From contig NW_005179069.1 of assembly GCF_000350225.1 (NCBI RefSeq), positions 340,612 through 404,611 of the forward strand: a stretch of DNA of 64,000 bases, in the 5' to 3' direction. A program made the translations under genes and the position numbers. The notes beneath the pieces were generated by a model that saw nothing but the letters and a program-made list of their open reading frames with translations, was not told where the DNA came from and did not search any database. Numbering within the stretch: position 1 is the stretch's first letter; every line of letters starts with the position of its first letter. This DNA is from Chondrus crispus (Eukaryota; Rhodophyta; Florideophyceae; Gigartinales; Gigartinaceae). Shown piece after piece: positions 1-8,736 of the stretch.

Positions 1-1
1 G

Positions 2-88
2 CCCGCGCCCACGCCCGCGCCCGCACCCGCGCCCGCACCCACGCCAACGCCCGCGCCCACGCCCGCGCCCGCGCCGCCCGACCCCGAG
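2..88 (+). repeat. GC-rich hexamer-type microsatellite (CCCGCG/CCCACG)
   Basis: Alternating cccgcg, cccacg and cccgca units fill the first 80 bases. They read in frame as a Pro-Ala/Pro-Thr repeat at the visible N-terminus of the CS/Sel1 gene, so this is probably coding repeat and prone to length change. Confidence 0.7.
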
Positions 89-1645
89 CTCAACGCCGTG
101 GTCCAGTCCGTGGTCAACGACCTCATCCACAACGCCGTCTTCTCCGCCTCGCTGCAGCGCGAGAAGCGCAAGGTCCAGGGCCTGATCAACAGCCTGGTGT
201 CGCGCGTGCGCGACGCGTCCGCGCTGGACGCCGCGAGCAACGGCGCGCCGCCACCGCCCGCCGCACCGGAAGCTCCCCTGAAGAAGGAGGCCGCTCCCCG
301 CCCGCCGCAGGGCGTGCCCCTCGGCGACCACCGCCCGCGCCACGTCGGCCGCCTCCCTTTCACTTGGGCCCAGACCATGGACGCCGTCACCGTCAACGTT
401 CCCGTGCCCGCGTGGGTGCGCAAGCAGCACGTCGCCGTCCGCTTCTTGACGGGCGCCGTGCACGTCGTCGTGCGTGGCCCGGGCGCGGATCAGCCCGTCG
501 TGGATATTCAGGAGCCGCTCGTCGCGCCAGTCGAGACGGCCGCCTGCGCGTGGATGCTGCAGGACGCGAAGGAGGGCAGGCAGCTCACGTTCGAGCTCGA
601 GAAGGTGCGCGAGCAGTGGTGGGCTAGGCTGTTTATGAGCGATGACCCCGCGCTGTATACCGTTGTTGACGCTACGGCGCGCGCTTCGACGGGTGGCGCG
701 GCGGAGGTGAAGGCGGACGATGCGGACGCCGCGGAGGAACAGGCTGACGAGGAGGTGGATGTGACAGTTGCAGCAAGCGCAGGCCTGCGTGGCGAGCGCG
801 CTGCAAATGGGGTAAAGGGAAGTGACAAGTGCGTGGACACGGACAGTGAGGAGACAAGTGAGGATGAAACATTGGAGGAAGCTGTTGCTGGCGTAGTGAG
901 CGACGTGATTGACTCTGTAGCGGGCAGCGACTCGGAAGGCGAGGGTTCGGGGTCGTCCACGGGCCCCGTCGCGCAGCCATCAGACGTGGGGCGGCAAGCG
1001 CCAAAGCGATTGCTGACGGAGGCTGACATCGTTAAACTAGTAGAGCAATGCCAGGAGCAGTTCGAAAAGGGAGGGCCGGGGTCAGCAGAGGCGGCAGTAC
1101 AACTGGGGACGTTTTACAATCACGGGGTGGGGGTAGCAAAGAACGAAGCGGAGGCAGCACGACTATACAAGCACGGGCTGCAAAACGGGGCGCTCGATTC
1201 GTCGGCGGCGTTCCAACTCGGGATAATCTACACACACGGAGCGGCAGGCATCGAGGCGGACGCGGCGGAGGCGGTGCACTGGTGGCGGTTGGCGGCGACT
1301 CTCGGGAACTCGGCGGCGATGTTCAACCTCGGCGTGATGGCGATGAACGGGACCGGATGCGACATGGACCCGATTGCGGCATTGCGCTGGTGGCGCGAGG
1401 CAACAGCGCTCAACCCCTCCCTCAAGCCGCCGTTGCTGTCCAAGGCGCAAGTGGAAGAGCGAGTAGCGCTCGCCGCCAAGCAAAAGAAGGAGCGGTTAAA
1501 AGCGGCCATGTCCCCCGAGGAGAAGCAGCGGCGGCGCGAGGAGGCGCTGCAGAAGGCGCGCACGGTCGTGCAAACCGTCACATGCCTTGCGGCGGTCGTC
1601 ACGTCCGCGGTAGTAATACGGTACTGGTGGCGCAACCGGCTGTAG
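2..1645 (+). CDS. CS (NudC/p23-like) domain plus Sel1-repeat protein with C-terminal membrane anchor, 5' partial
   Basis: The frame is open from base 2, so the true start lies left of the window; the first possible start inside is a GTG at 98, which is probably internal. Residue numbers below count from that GTG. The N-terminus is a Pro-Ala/Pro-Thr repeat. A CS domain spans about residues 87-180: it opens with FTWAQ, has an alternating beta pattern and ends with LTFELEKVREQWWARL, as in NudC-type co-chaperones. An acidic low-complexity linker follows (about 195-300). Then come about three Sel1-like repeats (about 328-441) with the AxxxLGxxYxxG and AxxWWxxA patterns. A basic coiled segment leads to a hydrophobic helix at about 488-508 ending YWWRNRL, which looks like a tail anchor. 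By family knowledge CS and Sel1 modules are protein-interaction units; an Hsp90 or ER-membrane role is inference. It converges on the gene at 1771-2283. Confidence 0.8.
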   Translation, partial: PAPTPAPAPAPAPTPTPAPTPAPAPPDPELNAVVQSVVNDLIHNAVFSASLQREKRKVQGLINSLVSRVRDASALDAASNGAPPPPAAPEAPLKKEAAPRPPQGVPLGDHRPRHVGRLPFTWAQTMDAVTVNVPVPAWVRKQHVAVRFLTGAVHVVVRGPGADQPVVDIQEPLVAPVETAACAWMLQDAKEGRQLTFELEKVREQWWARLFMSDDPALYTVVDATARASTGGAAEVKADDADAAEEQADEEVDVTVAASAGLRGERAANGVKGSDKCVDTDSEETSEDETLEEAVAGVVSDVIDSVAGSDSEGEGSGSSTGPVAQPSDVGRQAPKRLLTEADIVKLVEQCQEQFEKGGPGSAEAAVQLGTFYNHGVGVAKNEAEAARLYKHGLQNGALDSSAAFQLGIIYTHGAAGIEADAAEAVHWWRLAATLGNSAAMFNLGVMAMNGTGCDMDPIAALRWWREATALNPSLKPPLLSKAQVEERVALAAKQKKERLKAAMSPEEKQRRREEALQKARTVVQTVTCLAAVVTSAVVIRYWWRNRL

Positions 1646-1770
1646 ACGCGGCGGGTGCATGCACCCCCGGACGACGAAGGGTGCGTAGAAGAAACAGGGC
1701 GTGCGGTTTGACGACAAGGCCGCAGGGTGCACACGTATAAACATGCAAGCACACACTTTACAGAGGGCGC

Positions 1771-2283
1771 TCAGTGCGCCGGCACATGCGCCGACGAGCT
1801 CTTTCCCAGCAGCCACTGACCACCAGCCGTGACCGGCATGTACGGGTTGGGGTACATCGCTGCCTTCTTCCGGCTCGTCTCCGTCGCGGTCTTCCGCGGC
1901 TTCTCCCTGACGGCCTCCTTCTCTGGCGCGGCGCCCGCGCCGTCCTTGTACACGCGCGCGTGCCTGGCGAACGAGACGCTGCGGCCGTACGCGCGCGCGT
2001 CGGCGTCGGACATGGAGGACGCGACGGTCGACGACGAGCGCGGCTCACGCGCCGCGTCGGCCTTCCGCTGCTTGGCCTCCAGGCGCGTGGCAGTCTGGCT
2101 CGGGTCGGCGCTCGGCCGCAGGTTGGTCCGGTTCGCCAGCGTGTTCGTACGCGTGGAGCGCGACAGACCCTTCTCCGCGTCCTCCGCGTAGCTCGACACG
2201 TGCGGAGAGGTTCGCAGCCACGTCACGAAGACGGCCTGGCGCGTGCGCAGGGGCGCGCCGCGGGCTCGCTTGGGGGATGGCAT
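1771..2283 (-). CDS. Small basic hypothetical protein (170 aa)
   Basis: An ATG at 2283 opens a 170-residue frame closed by TGA at 1771. The protein is rich in Arg, Ala and Ser and mostly disordered, with a TRTNTLANRTN stretch near residues 45-55 and a charged Lys/Glu segment at about 120-140. It ends with a Tyr/Pro motif, AAMYPNPYMPVTAGGQWLL, which looks like a genuine C-terminus. I recognise no domain. It is chosen over overlapping frames because those are monotonous Arg/Ala/Pro readings of GC-rich DNA, whereas this one starts at an ATG and has varied composition. Its stop lies 126 bases from the stop of the CS/Sel1 gene, a normal convergent arrangement. No function is proposed; it could also be a chance frame. 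Confidence 0.5.
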   Translation of the reverse strand: MPSPKRARGAPLRTRQAVFVTWLRTSPHVSSYAEDAEKGLSRSTRTNTLANRTNLRPSADPSQTATRLEAKQRKADAAREPRSSSTVASSMSDADARAYGRSVSFARHARVYKDGAGAAPEKEAVREKPRKTATETSRKKAAMYPNPYMPVTAGGQWLLGKSSSAHVPAH

Positions 2284-2955
2284 CGCGGTGCGCGGGGGGA
2301 GTGGGTGTTGGCGCAGCGGGGTTGGTGGTGCGCGGATTTGGTGGGGAATGTGGGTGGGCGCTAGCAGGTGGGAGGGGGTCTGGGTAGTGGGAGGCTGGTG
2401 AGGGAAAGTTTAAGACGGGAAGTTGATGCCGTGGAGTTGAGGACGGGATTGATGCGAAGCGAAGCGGACAAGAAGGCATCTCCCATAAGGGCAGCAATGG
2501 CGACGGCAAACGATGGGCGGCACGCGTGTGCGCGCCTGTAGCCCATCGGCGTGGCACGTTGCAGGAGCGGGCGATGTGTGAATGTGGGAGGTGTCCGCGA
2601 CAGCAGGAGCACGTTCCACGGAGCGGCGGGCGGGGGGGCGCAGGCGGCGCGCGCGGCGCGCCGGTTGGGAGGCGCACGCCCCATTGGCCGCGGTGGTGGG
2701 GCGATCCGCCGCCTCAGGGAATATCCCCCGCCCGTGCCGGCCCGCTGGCGCAAGACGCGGGCCGGCGCGCCCCGCTAGCGCCGCTTTCGAAGGAGCATTG
2801 CGCAACACGCGCTGCGCAAACGGCGCGCGTTTTCGCCCAGCCGTGTGCAAGGCGCCAGAAACGAGACGCGAGTGAATTCCTCTGTTGGGAGAGGGCTCAG
2901 GGCGAGGCTGCGCGGAACCGCAGCACGTGCAGGGGCGATGGAAACCGCGAGAAAC
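2284..2955. other. Gene-free GC-rich intergenic segment
   Basis: Several frames stay open here, but all are Arg/Ala/Pro-rich readings of GC-rich DNA with no recognisable motif. The part nearest 2284 is the presumed promoter of the hypothetical gene on the minus strand; I see no defined promoter element. Confidence 0.5.
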
Positions 2956-3026
2956 TAAAAACCAGCCTGTTAAGACACGCCCTGAGGGCGTGTACCCTGA
3001 GGGTGTGTCTTAACATGCCCCGTTTT
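2956..3026. repeat. Two MITE termini joined outward-facing
   Basis: Bases 2956-2985 are the reverse complement of the left end of the 225 bp MITE at 30314-30538, and 2995-3026 are the reverse complement of its right end, separated by 9 bases. The two ends therefore face away from each other, the reverse of the intact copy. The block contains GTTAAGACAC (2969-2978) and its complement GTGTCTTAAC (3004-3013), so it can fold into a hairpin. Two abutting truncated copies or an excised-circle junction would both give this layout. Confidence 0.7.
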
Positions 3027-3191
3027 TGAGGCGGTAGCCCCGTTTCTACCCCTCGTTGCGGCCGTGTCGCATATGCTCGGGTTGCGCTGCATTTCTCTAT
3101 CGCAATGTGACTGACGGCTCCCACTTCAATTAGAGTCAGGGCAAGCCCTGCTGTACCGTGCCGTCATGGGCACCTACAGTATTTCCGATAG

Positions 3192-3229
3192 GACAATCAA
3201 CGTGAACGTTAGTGTTCACGTTGATTGTC
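3192..3229. repeat. Perfect 16-bp hairpin
   Basis: The arms at 3192-3207 and 3214-3229 are exact reverse complements with a 6-base loop. The hairpin is followed by TTTTAG. It lies 250 bases outside the pogo element, in gene-free DNA. Confidence 0.85.
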
Positions 3230-3483
3230 ATTTTAGTGTGAAGACGTAAATTTACTCCTTTGCGGGTCCACAAAGGCTTGGAACTTAGGACACCGAGGCG
3301 TCTCTAAATAAATCATTTCATTTCATTGAGAACCGTGCTATCAAATGATTGAGCTCTTCTATTCGGACACGCCCCTCCATCCCCTATTCTCCGCGATTTC
3401 CTTTTGCTTTTATCCCTTTTCTACAGCCGCTTGCTTTCTCCTACTGCACACTAATATATATATTGTACAAGCGTGCTGTACTA

Positions 3484-3509
3484 TACAGGGGGGTACCCTA
3501 TTTAGTGCT
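3484..3509. repeat. Left terminal inverted repeat of pogo-type element
   Basis: Starts TACAGGGGGGTACCC and continues ATTTAGTGC; it pairs with the terminus ending at 6042. Additional TAGTGC motifs follow, one reading GGCACTAAATCGG at about 3531-3543. Confidence 0.85.
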
Positions 3510-3592
3510 ACCCCGTGTAGCGTGATAAAATAGGCACTAAATCGGGTTTGGCACAAGAACGGTAACTTAACAAGAAGACTTGAATATAGTAT

Positions 3593-3799
3593 TTAACTAA
3601 GGAAACCCGTCAAGGTCGTCTGTTTCTGCTTCTTCTGTGGCTTGAGAGCCTCAAATATGATGCGTCTAGCCTTGCGCAAATGTGAAGACGCATCAGGTAG
3701 CTCTCTCGCTACTGCTGCCGCCTCTAATTTTGAGAACTCATTCGCTGCTTCGATCAAATAGAGAGAACGAGCCTGACTAGCATTAGAAATCTCCTCCAT
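3593..3799 (-). CDS. Small C-terminal pogo-element ORF with PIP-box-like (PCNA-binding) tail
   Basis: An ATG at 3799 opens a 68-residue frame, alpha-helical and basic towards the end, finishing KKQKQTTLTGFLS. QTTLTGFL fits a PCNA-interacting-protein box (Q-x-x-hydrophobic-x-x-aromatic-hydrophobic), preceded by basic residues as is usual. Established knowledge: PCNA-binding motifs have been described at the C-terminus of pogo-family transposases. The frame is the same as that of the transposase ORF ending at 3836, from which it is separated only by a TGA and 12 sense codons, so it is either a distinct protein or the tail of a read-through transposase. A homologous tail, sharing an (E/D)ASxHLRxA(K/R)R block and a QT box, occurs alone in the element at 25163-25705. 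I infer a role in targeting transposition to replication forks. Confidence 0.6.
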   Translation of the reverse strand: MEEISNASQARSLYLIEAANEFSKLEAAAVARELPDASSHLRKARRIIFEALKPQKKQKQTTLTGFLS

Positions 3800-3835
3800 C
3801 ACTGTATCTGTATGCTCAGCTTCAGTTCGCCCAGA

Positions 3836-5625
3836 TCAAACACACCTAGACCCATCCATTTCCCCCATAATTCTCTCCACCTCTTCTAGAGCTTCTGTTT
3901 CCATGGCCTCTCTGACTTCACTTGAATCCTCTACCATAACCCAACCATTAAAATTACTTTCATTTAATGTAGCAATATCAGCGGCATCCCTTTGGTCAAT
4001 AACATTGCTCACATTTGCATTTTTTGCCTGGAGAGATAGGCCCGACATATCTTTTAAAACAGATTCCATGGCGTCCTTCGGGAACACGTTCTTGTCTTTT
4101 GTGACCAAGTTTCGAAGCTCAGCTTGCTGTGGTGGAGCAAGTACCGCCGCTTTCACCCAACATCTAGCCAAAGAATCAACATCGGTACTGGCCCATATAT
4201 CATTACGCGTTTCAGCTGCATCAAGAATATGAGGAGAGTAGCCCTCCATAACTCCTTTAGTTCCATTCTTCCAACTTTTAAAGGCCTGTCGCATATCAGC
4301 TCTCACTTCTAATAAATCCACAATTTTCTTGAGCATTCCATACAGATAGCGAATCTTAACTGACGCAATAACGCCGCAGTCCATTGGTTGGTGGACAGAA
4401 GTACAGTTAGGTGGTAAGAACACAACTCTCACCTGACCTCTTGGGTCCTGTAAAAAAGATCCATGCGAGCTAGCATTATCCATAATCAGTGCCACCTTCT
4501 TTGTTGTCTTATTTCTTACTTGTGGTAGAAAAAGCTGATGAAACCACTTATGACAAGTCAACCCGTCGTTCCAGGCCTTTTTTGAGAGAAGTATTGTAAG
4601 GGACAACTACGGATGCCAAACGCCCTTGGATGTTTAGCACTTCCTATCAAAGAGATGGGAAGCGCATGCGTGCCAGTGGCATTTGTGCAAAACATCATGG
4701 TGATTCTATCCTTTGCCTTCATCTCCTTTTTTCCGCGTACTGTAGAATTCTCGTCCTTAAAAACGTATGAATTACGTGGAAGCAATCTGTAAAAGAGACC
4801 GGTTTCATCCATATTACAGATTGCGTCCAAATCAAATGCAAGTAGAACACTTTTCATCTCAGCAATTCCCTTTTTTATTGCCGATTGATCGACACTTCCA
4901 ACTTCTCCATGCAGAGTCACACTACGCAAATCGTTCCTTTTGACAAAATTTTGAACCCAGTGGTGCGATGCCGAAAAAGATTCTAGTCTTTTTCTCTTGA
5001 TCTCATCCTGTATGTCTTCTTTTAGCTTGTCCCGAATTGAAAGAGAACGTACATGAATTACTTCTCTGGTTATTGATAAACCTGCAGTTCGAGCAGCAGA
5101 AGTAAACGACAAAAGCCAACGTTCTATTTGCGAGAACTGTGGGCCTTTCATTGACTTTTTAGAACCACCGCTTAAATTCTGCATTGAGATCAGTTTGCGC
5201 TCTTCCGCCTTAATTTTTGTGCACAGACGACGGCTGATGCTATAAGTTTTCATTATTGCAACACGCGACACTCCCTTTTTTATGAGGCCTGCAATCTCAA
5301 TCTTAGTGGAGGTGTCTAAACGCGTTCGTTTACCTGCGCGTTTTTGGGTTGGAGTTTTGGAAGTTTGAGCAAGAAGAGCTTGTAGAGATCTTTTCTTTTG
5401 TGTGTTGTTCGTAGGGGAAGAGACCCTTGATGGTAGGCCGGGACCAGTACGGTCTGACAGGGCAATGGGTGAACTTTTGGATTTGCAGCTAGAGCAAACC
5501 CTTCCTGAATTCACCTCGTTTTCCCCGGCTGGGAAGCCGCACCATGCGTGCATATTTTCTTTGCATTCCACACAGGCATGATATTTTCCAATTGCGTCTT
5601 GTCCATTGCAATTATTTCTTTCCAT
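3836..5625 (-). pseudogene. Pogo/Tigger-type transposase (CENP-B HTH plus DDE_1), frameshifted
   Basis: Reading from the ATG at 5625, the first part holds a Cys/His zinc-binding segment (CVECKENMHAWC, then CSSC) and a helix-turn-helix block (about AGLIKKGVSRVAIMKTYSI). A CENP-B/Tc5-type segment follows with HHWVQNFVKRND, then the first catalytic Asp in NMDETGLFYRLLP. At an A6 run (plus-strand T6 at 4578-4583) the frame must shift by -1 to continue into the 3836-4606 frame. That frame carries AWNDGL, the second Asp in IMDNASSH and the third in PPNCTSVHQPMDCGV. All three catalytic Asp residues are present. The homopolymer lesion may be a deletion, or a -1 slippery site on C-AAA-AAA. The open frame begins further upstream at a GTG at 5670; the ATG is preferred. 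Confidence 0.85.
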
Positions 5626-6016
5626 TGGGAGAGAACTCGGTCGTTGGAAGACATGATGTTTCACTAACACAGCCTTGGATGTTGGGTTTGAAGCTCCGGA
5701 TGTTTACTAAGGTTAGAGATATTTAGAACGAGGCTATACAATAAAGGAGAAACGTGTTGGGCAGCAATCGTGCCTGAACAACAAATCGTTGTGGGCTGCA
5801 AAAAACACAGTGCTATAGAGCCATAATAGTTGTTCAACGGCTCAAAGTTGGAGTGCGAGCAACGCATTTGTGCCTATCGGAACTGTAACGGACACAGAAA
5901 ATCTACCACTTTTCATATCTTAGTACCAAGCAGAGTGGTGCCCTGTAGCCCGCTGGATGGCTTTTGGTGTAGAGCCGTTAGAGTAGCACTAAACCGGGAC
6001 ATACACTATACATAGA

Positions 6017-6042
6017 GGCACTAAATCGAGTACCCCCCTGTA
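6017..6042. repeat. Right terminal inverted repeat of pogo-type element
   Basis: Reads GGCACTAAATCGAGTACC and then CCCCTGTA, the reverse complement of the left terminus with two mismatches. A subterminal GTAGCACTAAA lies just inside it. Confidence 0.85.
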
Positions 6043-8284
6043 CCTTATTGCTCGCACACGTATCCGGGGGACGCATTCACCAAGCCACCTAAATTTACTC
6101 GCTTGCCCGACGCCTTTTTCTACACTGACTGCCAGACATTATGTCCCACATGTTGCCGTGTGCATTGTCCAGTCTATATTCAATTACCGTAGAAATTCAG
6201 AGCGGCCAAGGGGCTTGGACAAAAGAGGACCAGGTGCTGTAATGGAAACAGGGCAGGAGTGTGGAGTCTTACCGTAGAGCCTCTCTCCCAAGAATTGGCT
6301 TCAGAGTGCGGGGCATCGAAAACAGGGTTTGCTCAAGTTGCACTTGAAACTGTGGCAGAATTGAACAATGCCTCATAGATGACCTGCATGCATACAGTAT
6401 ATGGGTTCCGACTCGGCGAGCCCAACTCTCCATTCGATAATCCCGTTTATTCACAACCCGGGTATGCAATTATCTACAAGATTGGGCCTATGGGCCTCAG
6501 TGTGAACGAAACATGATGTAGATGTCGGACAGGGAATAGGATCCATACATCTGAACCTTAAAGTACCGAATACATCTATTTAACAAGTGCCTATTTTATA
6601 TTTTTGTCGCAAACCGAGTTATGCACAAAGATGCCACATGCTTTCCCAACTTGCTCAAATCATAACCACAAAGGATACCAGACACATCCAAACAACTAGA
6701 GAGTCCCCTTGATGGACGTTGGTTGGCCATATTACAAGTATTTACATCTTCCGGTTCGGAGCTAAACAAGTAGTCTTTAACGTCAATATGCGAAGCTATT
6801 GCAGGCACGGACAGCTTTCAGGTTAGATACACAACTACCCTACCAGACGCGCAATTGCAGGATTTGCATACCCTATTTGTCTGCACAAACCAGCTCACTA
6901 TTGTAAACTGCCATGCGCGCTATTGTTCTTCCCGTTTCTCTGAGATGTGATACTCCCTTCTTTTCTGCTCTTGTTGCCGGAAGAGTCAGCAGAACTGCCC
7001 GCACACTCACACAGGTCCGGGATTGTGCGAGTTGAGGACTTCGTATTGATCTTGACGCCCCACAGCGCGTGTCAAACCGGCCTACGCTTCTCACCGAGTC
7101 CGCGGTGACCACCGATCTAGTTCCTCTGTACAAAGACCCCTCTTTATACTCTGGTTCTCTGGTACTATTCGTAGGTCCGATTAAGTCAGAGCGAGCGCCA
7201 TTCTCTACAAACTTCTGTATGCCTGCCCCGCCCGTCGTCCTAGCCCGTACACGAAGTGCCCAGCTGCAGCGCTCATGTGATTCCTGCGCTGGTTCCCCTC
7301 CTCCATCAGTGCATCTTGCGACCAAGAGATTGCGGAATATGATCACCACAGTGAGGGTTTTCTCGACGTTGCATGAAGGTCGCTCCGAAGACGACTTGCT
7401 CATCATGTTTCAAGTGCGAATATCTGTTATGCGAGTGGATCTTAGCTTTCCTGGCGTTGGAGTTTCAAAAAGAGCGTTTCAGGCCATCATGGATGGAAAG
7501 AGAAGAGCAAAATATAAGAGAAGTCCTTATGGAAGCAATCGAGTATTGCATTGTGGCGCAAACATCAATTTTTATGACCGAATTGGAAATTGTTCCGCTC
7601 TTAACCTTATCGAATTGATATCCGACTCTGGAAATTGGGTGAGTTACCATATCTTTTGTCTGTAGGGGTAGGTGAAGCCTCTTCTTTTCTCTATGCGGTG
7701 AGTTTCTTGGCACCATTGTTATTGCTAACAAAAAGTTCCCATTCTGTTTTTTCTTTTAAAGTGAGAGGTAGATTCAACCTCGCACATGCATGGAGAAGAT
7801 ACGCCTATATCAGAAAATGAATGAAATGAGGAGAAAGACACTCTGCTGCAGCCGGGGGGCCAGCGTTAATGGATACTTTTCCATCAGTCTTCAAATCTGA
7901 TGTTGATCAGATCGAAGAGCGCATCTCCGCATATACATGGCGTATGCTTCGAAATATCCTATCGTTTCCTTTCATGATGCTTCATAAACATCATCTTCAT
8001 TGTCACTGCTTTGAGTTTCCCAAGATCTTCTCTGCTCCATCACTGTACTTGGCTTTCGGAGAAACACGTTTCTGGTCGTCAGATAGTTCTTGAAAGAAAG
8101 CGGGAAAGAACAAGAGCAACAAACTAAACGAGTTTATTCTCTGTCGGCGATGGGGCAGAGTCTCCCTCGCCGGATCGGAAGTTCGAAACGTACAGCGTTC
8201 GCTGCAAGCGAGCGCACGTCTCGTGCGCATTGAACACCCTATAAATTTAGATACTCTTCGAAGGGTACTGTCGTCTAGCTTGAC
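6043..8284. other. 2.2 kb without a supported gene
   Basis: Frames of up to 198 codons occur on both strands at 6873-7665 (plus 7069-7665, minus 6873-7406) and overlap one another. Neither has a recognisable motif. A GTGAGT...CTGTAG stretch at about 7640-7665 could be a short intron but connects nothing I recognise. I treat the region as intergenic, possibly old transposon debris. Confidence 0.4.
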
Positions 8285-8349
8285 GAAGACAGTCCCGAAA
8301 TCTGCAATTGACAACTTGTTCGGAGACAGTGTCGAAATCTGTAATCGAC
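8285..8349. repeat. Short degenerate tandem repeat flanking the Copia insertion
   Basis: Two 28-base units start GAAGACAGTCCCGAAATCTG (8285) and GGAGACAGTGTCGAAATCTG (8322). A third, beginning GAAGACAGTCCCCAAAATCTG but for one extra base, lies just beyond the right LTR (15874). The Copia element therefore split a pre-existing array. Confidence 0.65.
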
Positions 8350-8359
8350 GAAGTGATAG

Positions 8360-8733
8360 TGTTGGATGCGCCTAAATTCACACATATTTTAATCCAACCA
8401 AACTGTAATTTTAGGGTTGCTGCCGGCGGTCGTCGGGAGATTACCGAGCGGCGGCCGAGGGCATAAAAACCGGGGGACTCGCGCGAGGGAGAAGGGATCC
8501 CCGGGGGTAACAACTTGAGTACCCGAACACTTCGCCGGCTGCCCGCTTCTCGTTCCCTGACGCGAGGACGACTGCCCCTCTCGACCGCCTCGCTCGCTCC
8601 CGCTGCTACTGCGCCGCCGCCGCCCTGCACCCAGCCTATTCGTCCCTTGGCGCTCGGCTCCCCCCGCCACTGCACCGCTGAGGCACGGCTACCGAACTAA
8701 CCTCTCCCGTCTTTCCAACCCGTGTCTGCCACA
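8360..8733 (+). repeat. Copia 5' LTR
   Basis: Begins TGTTGGATGCG and ends CTGCCACA, matching 15496-15869 over its full length with six substitutions. It contains GGGCATAAAAACC at 8460-8472, a TATA-like core promoter candidate. A possible primer-binding site beginning TGGGCCCAGG follows at 8738; it would overlap the gag start and is uncertain. Confidence 0.95.
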
Positions 8734-8736
8734 GTT

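Larger units (their letters stand above)
3484..6042 (-). mobile_element. Pogo/Tigger-type DNA transposon
   Basis: The 2.56 kb element is bounded by terminal inverted repeats TACAGGGGGGTAC(C/T)C and a shared ATTTAGTGC, with two mismatches over about 25 bases, and a TA at each edge as expected of pogo-type insertion. Subterminal copies of the TAGTGC/GGCACTAAAT motif lie just inside both ends. All coding is on the minus strand: an N-terminal zinc-binding segment, a CENP-B-like helix-turn-helix region, a DDE_1 catalytic domain, and a separate C-terminal ORF. The transposase is interrupted, so this copy is probably not autonomous unless recoding is used. Confidence 0.9.

Noticed and set aside
6873..7665. 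Overlapping 177- and 198-codon ORFs on opposite strands
   Set aside because: No motif, no homology I can name, and mutual overlap; evidence is too weak for a gene call.
8247..8675. Minus-strand ORF repeated at 15062-15811
   Set aside because: It lies within the Copia LTRs and is duplicated only because the LTRs are. It is an Arg/Ser-rich reading of GC-rich DNA without motifs.
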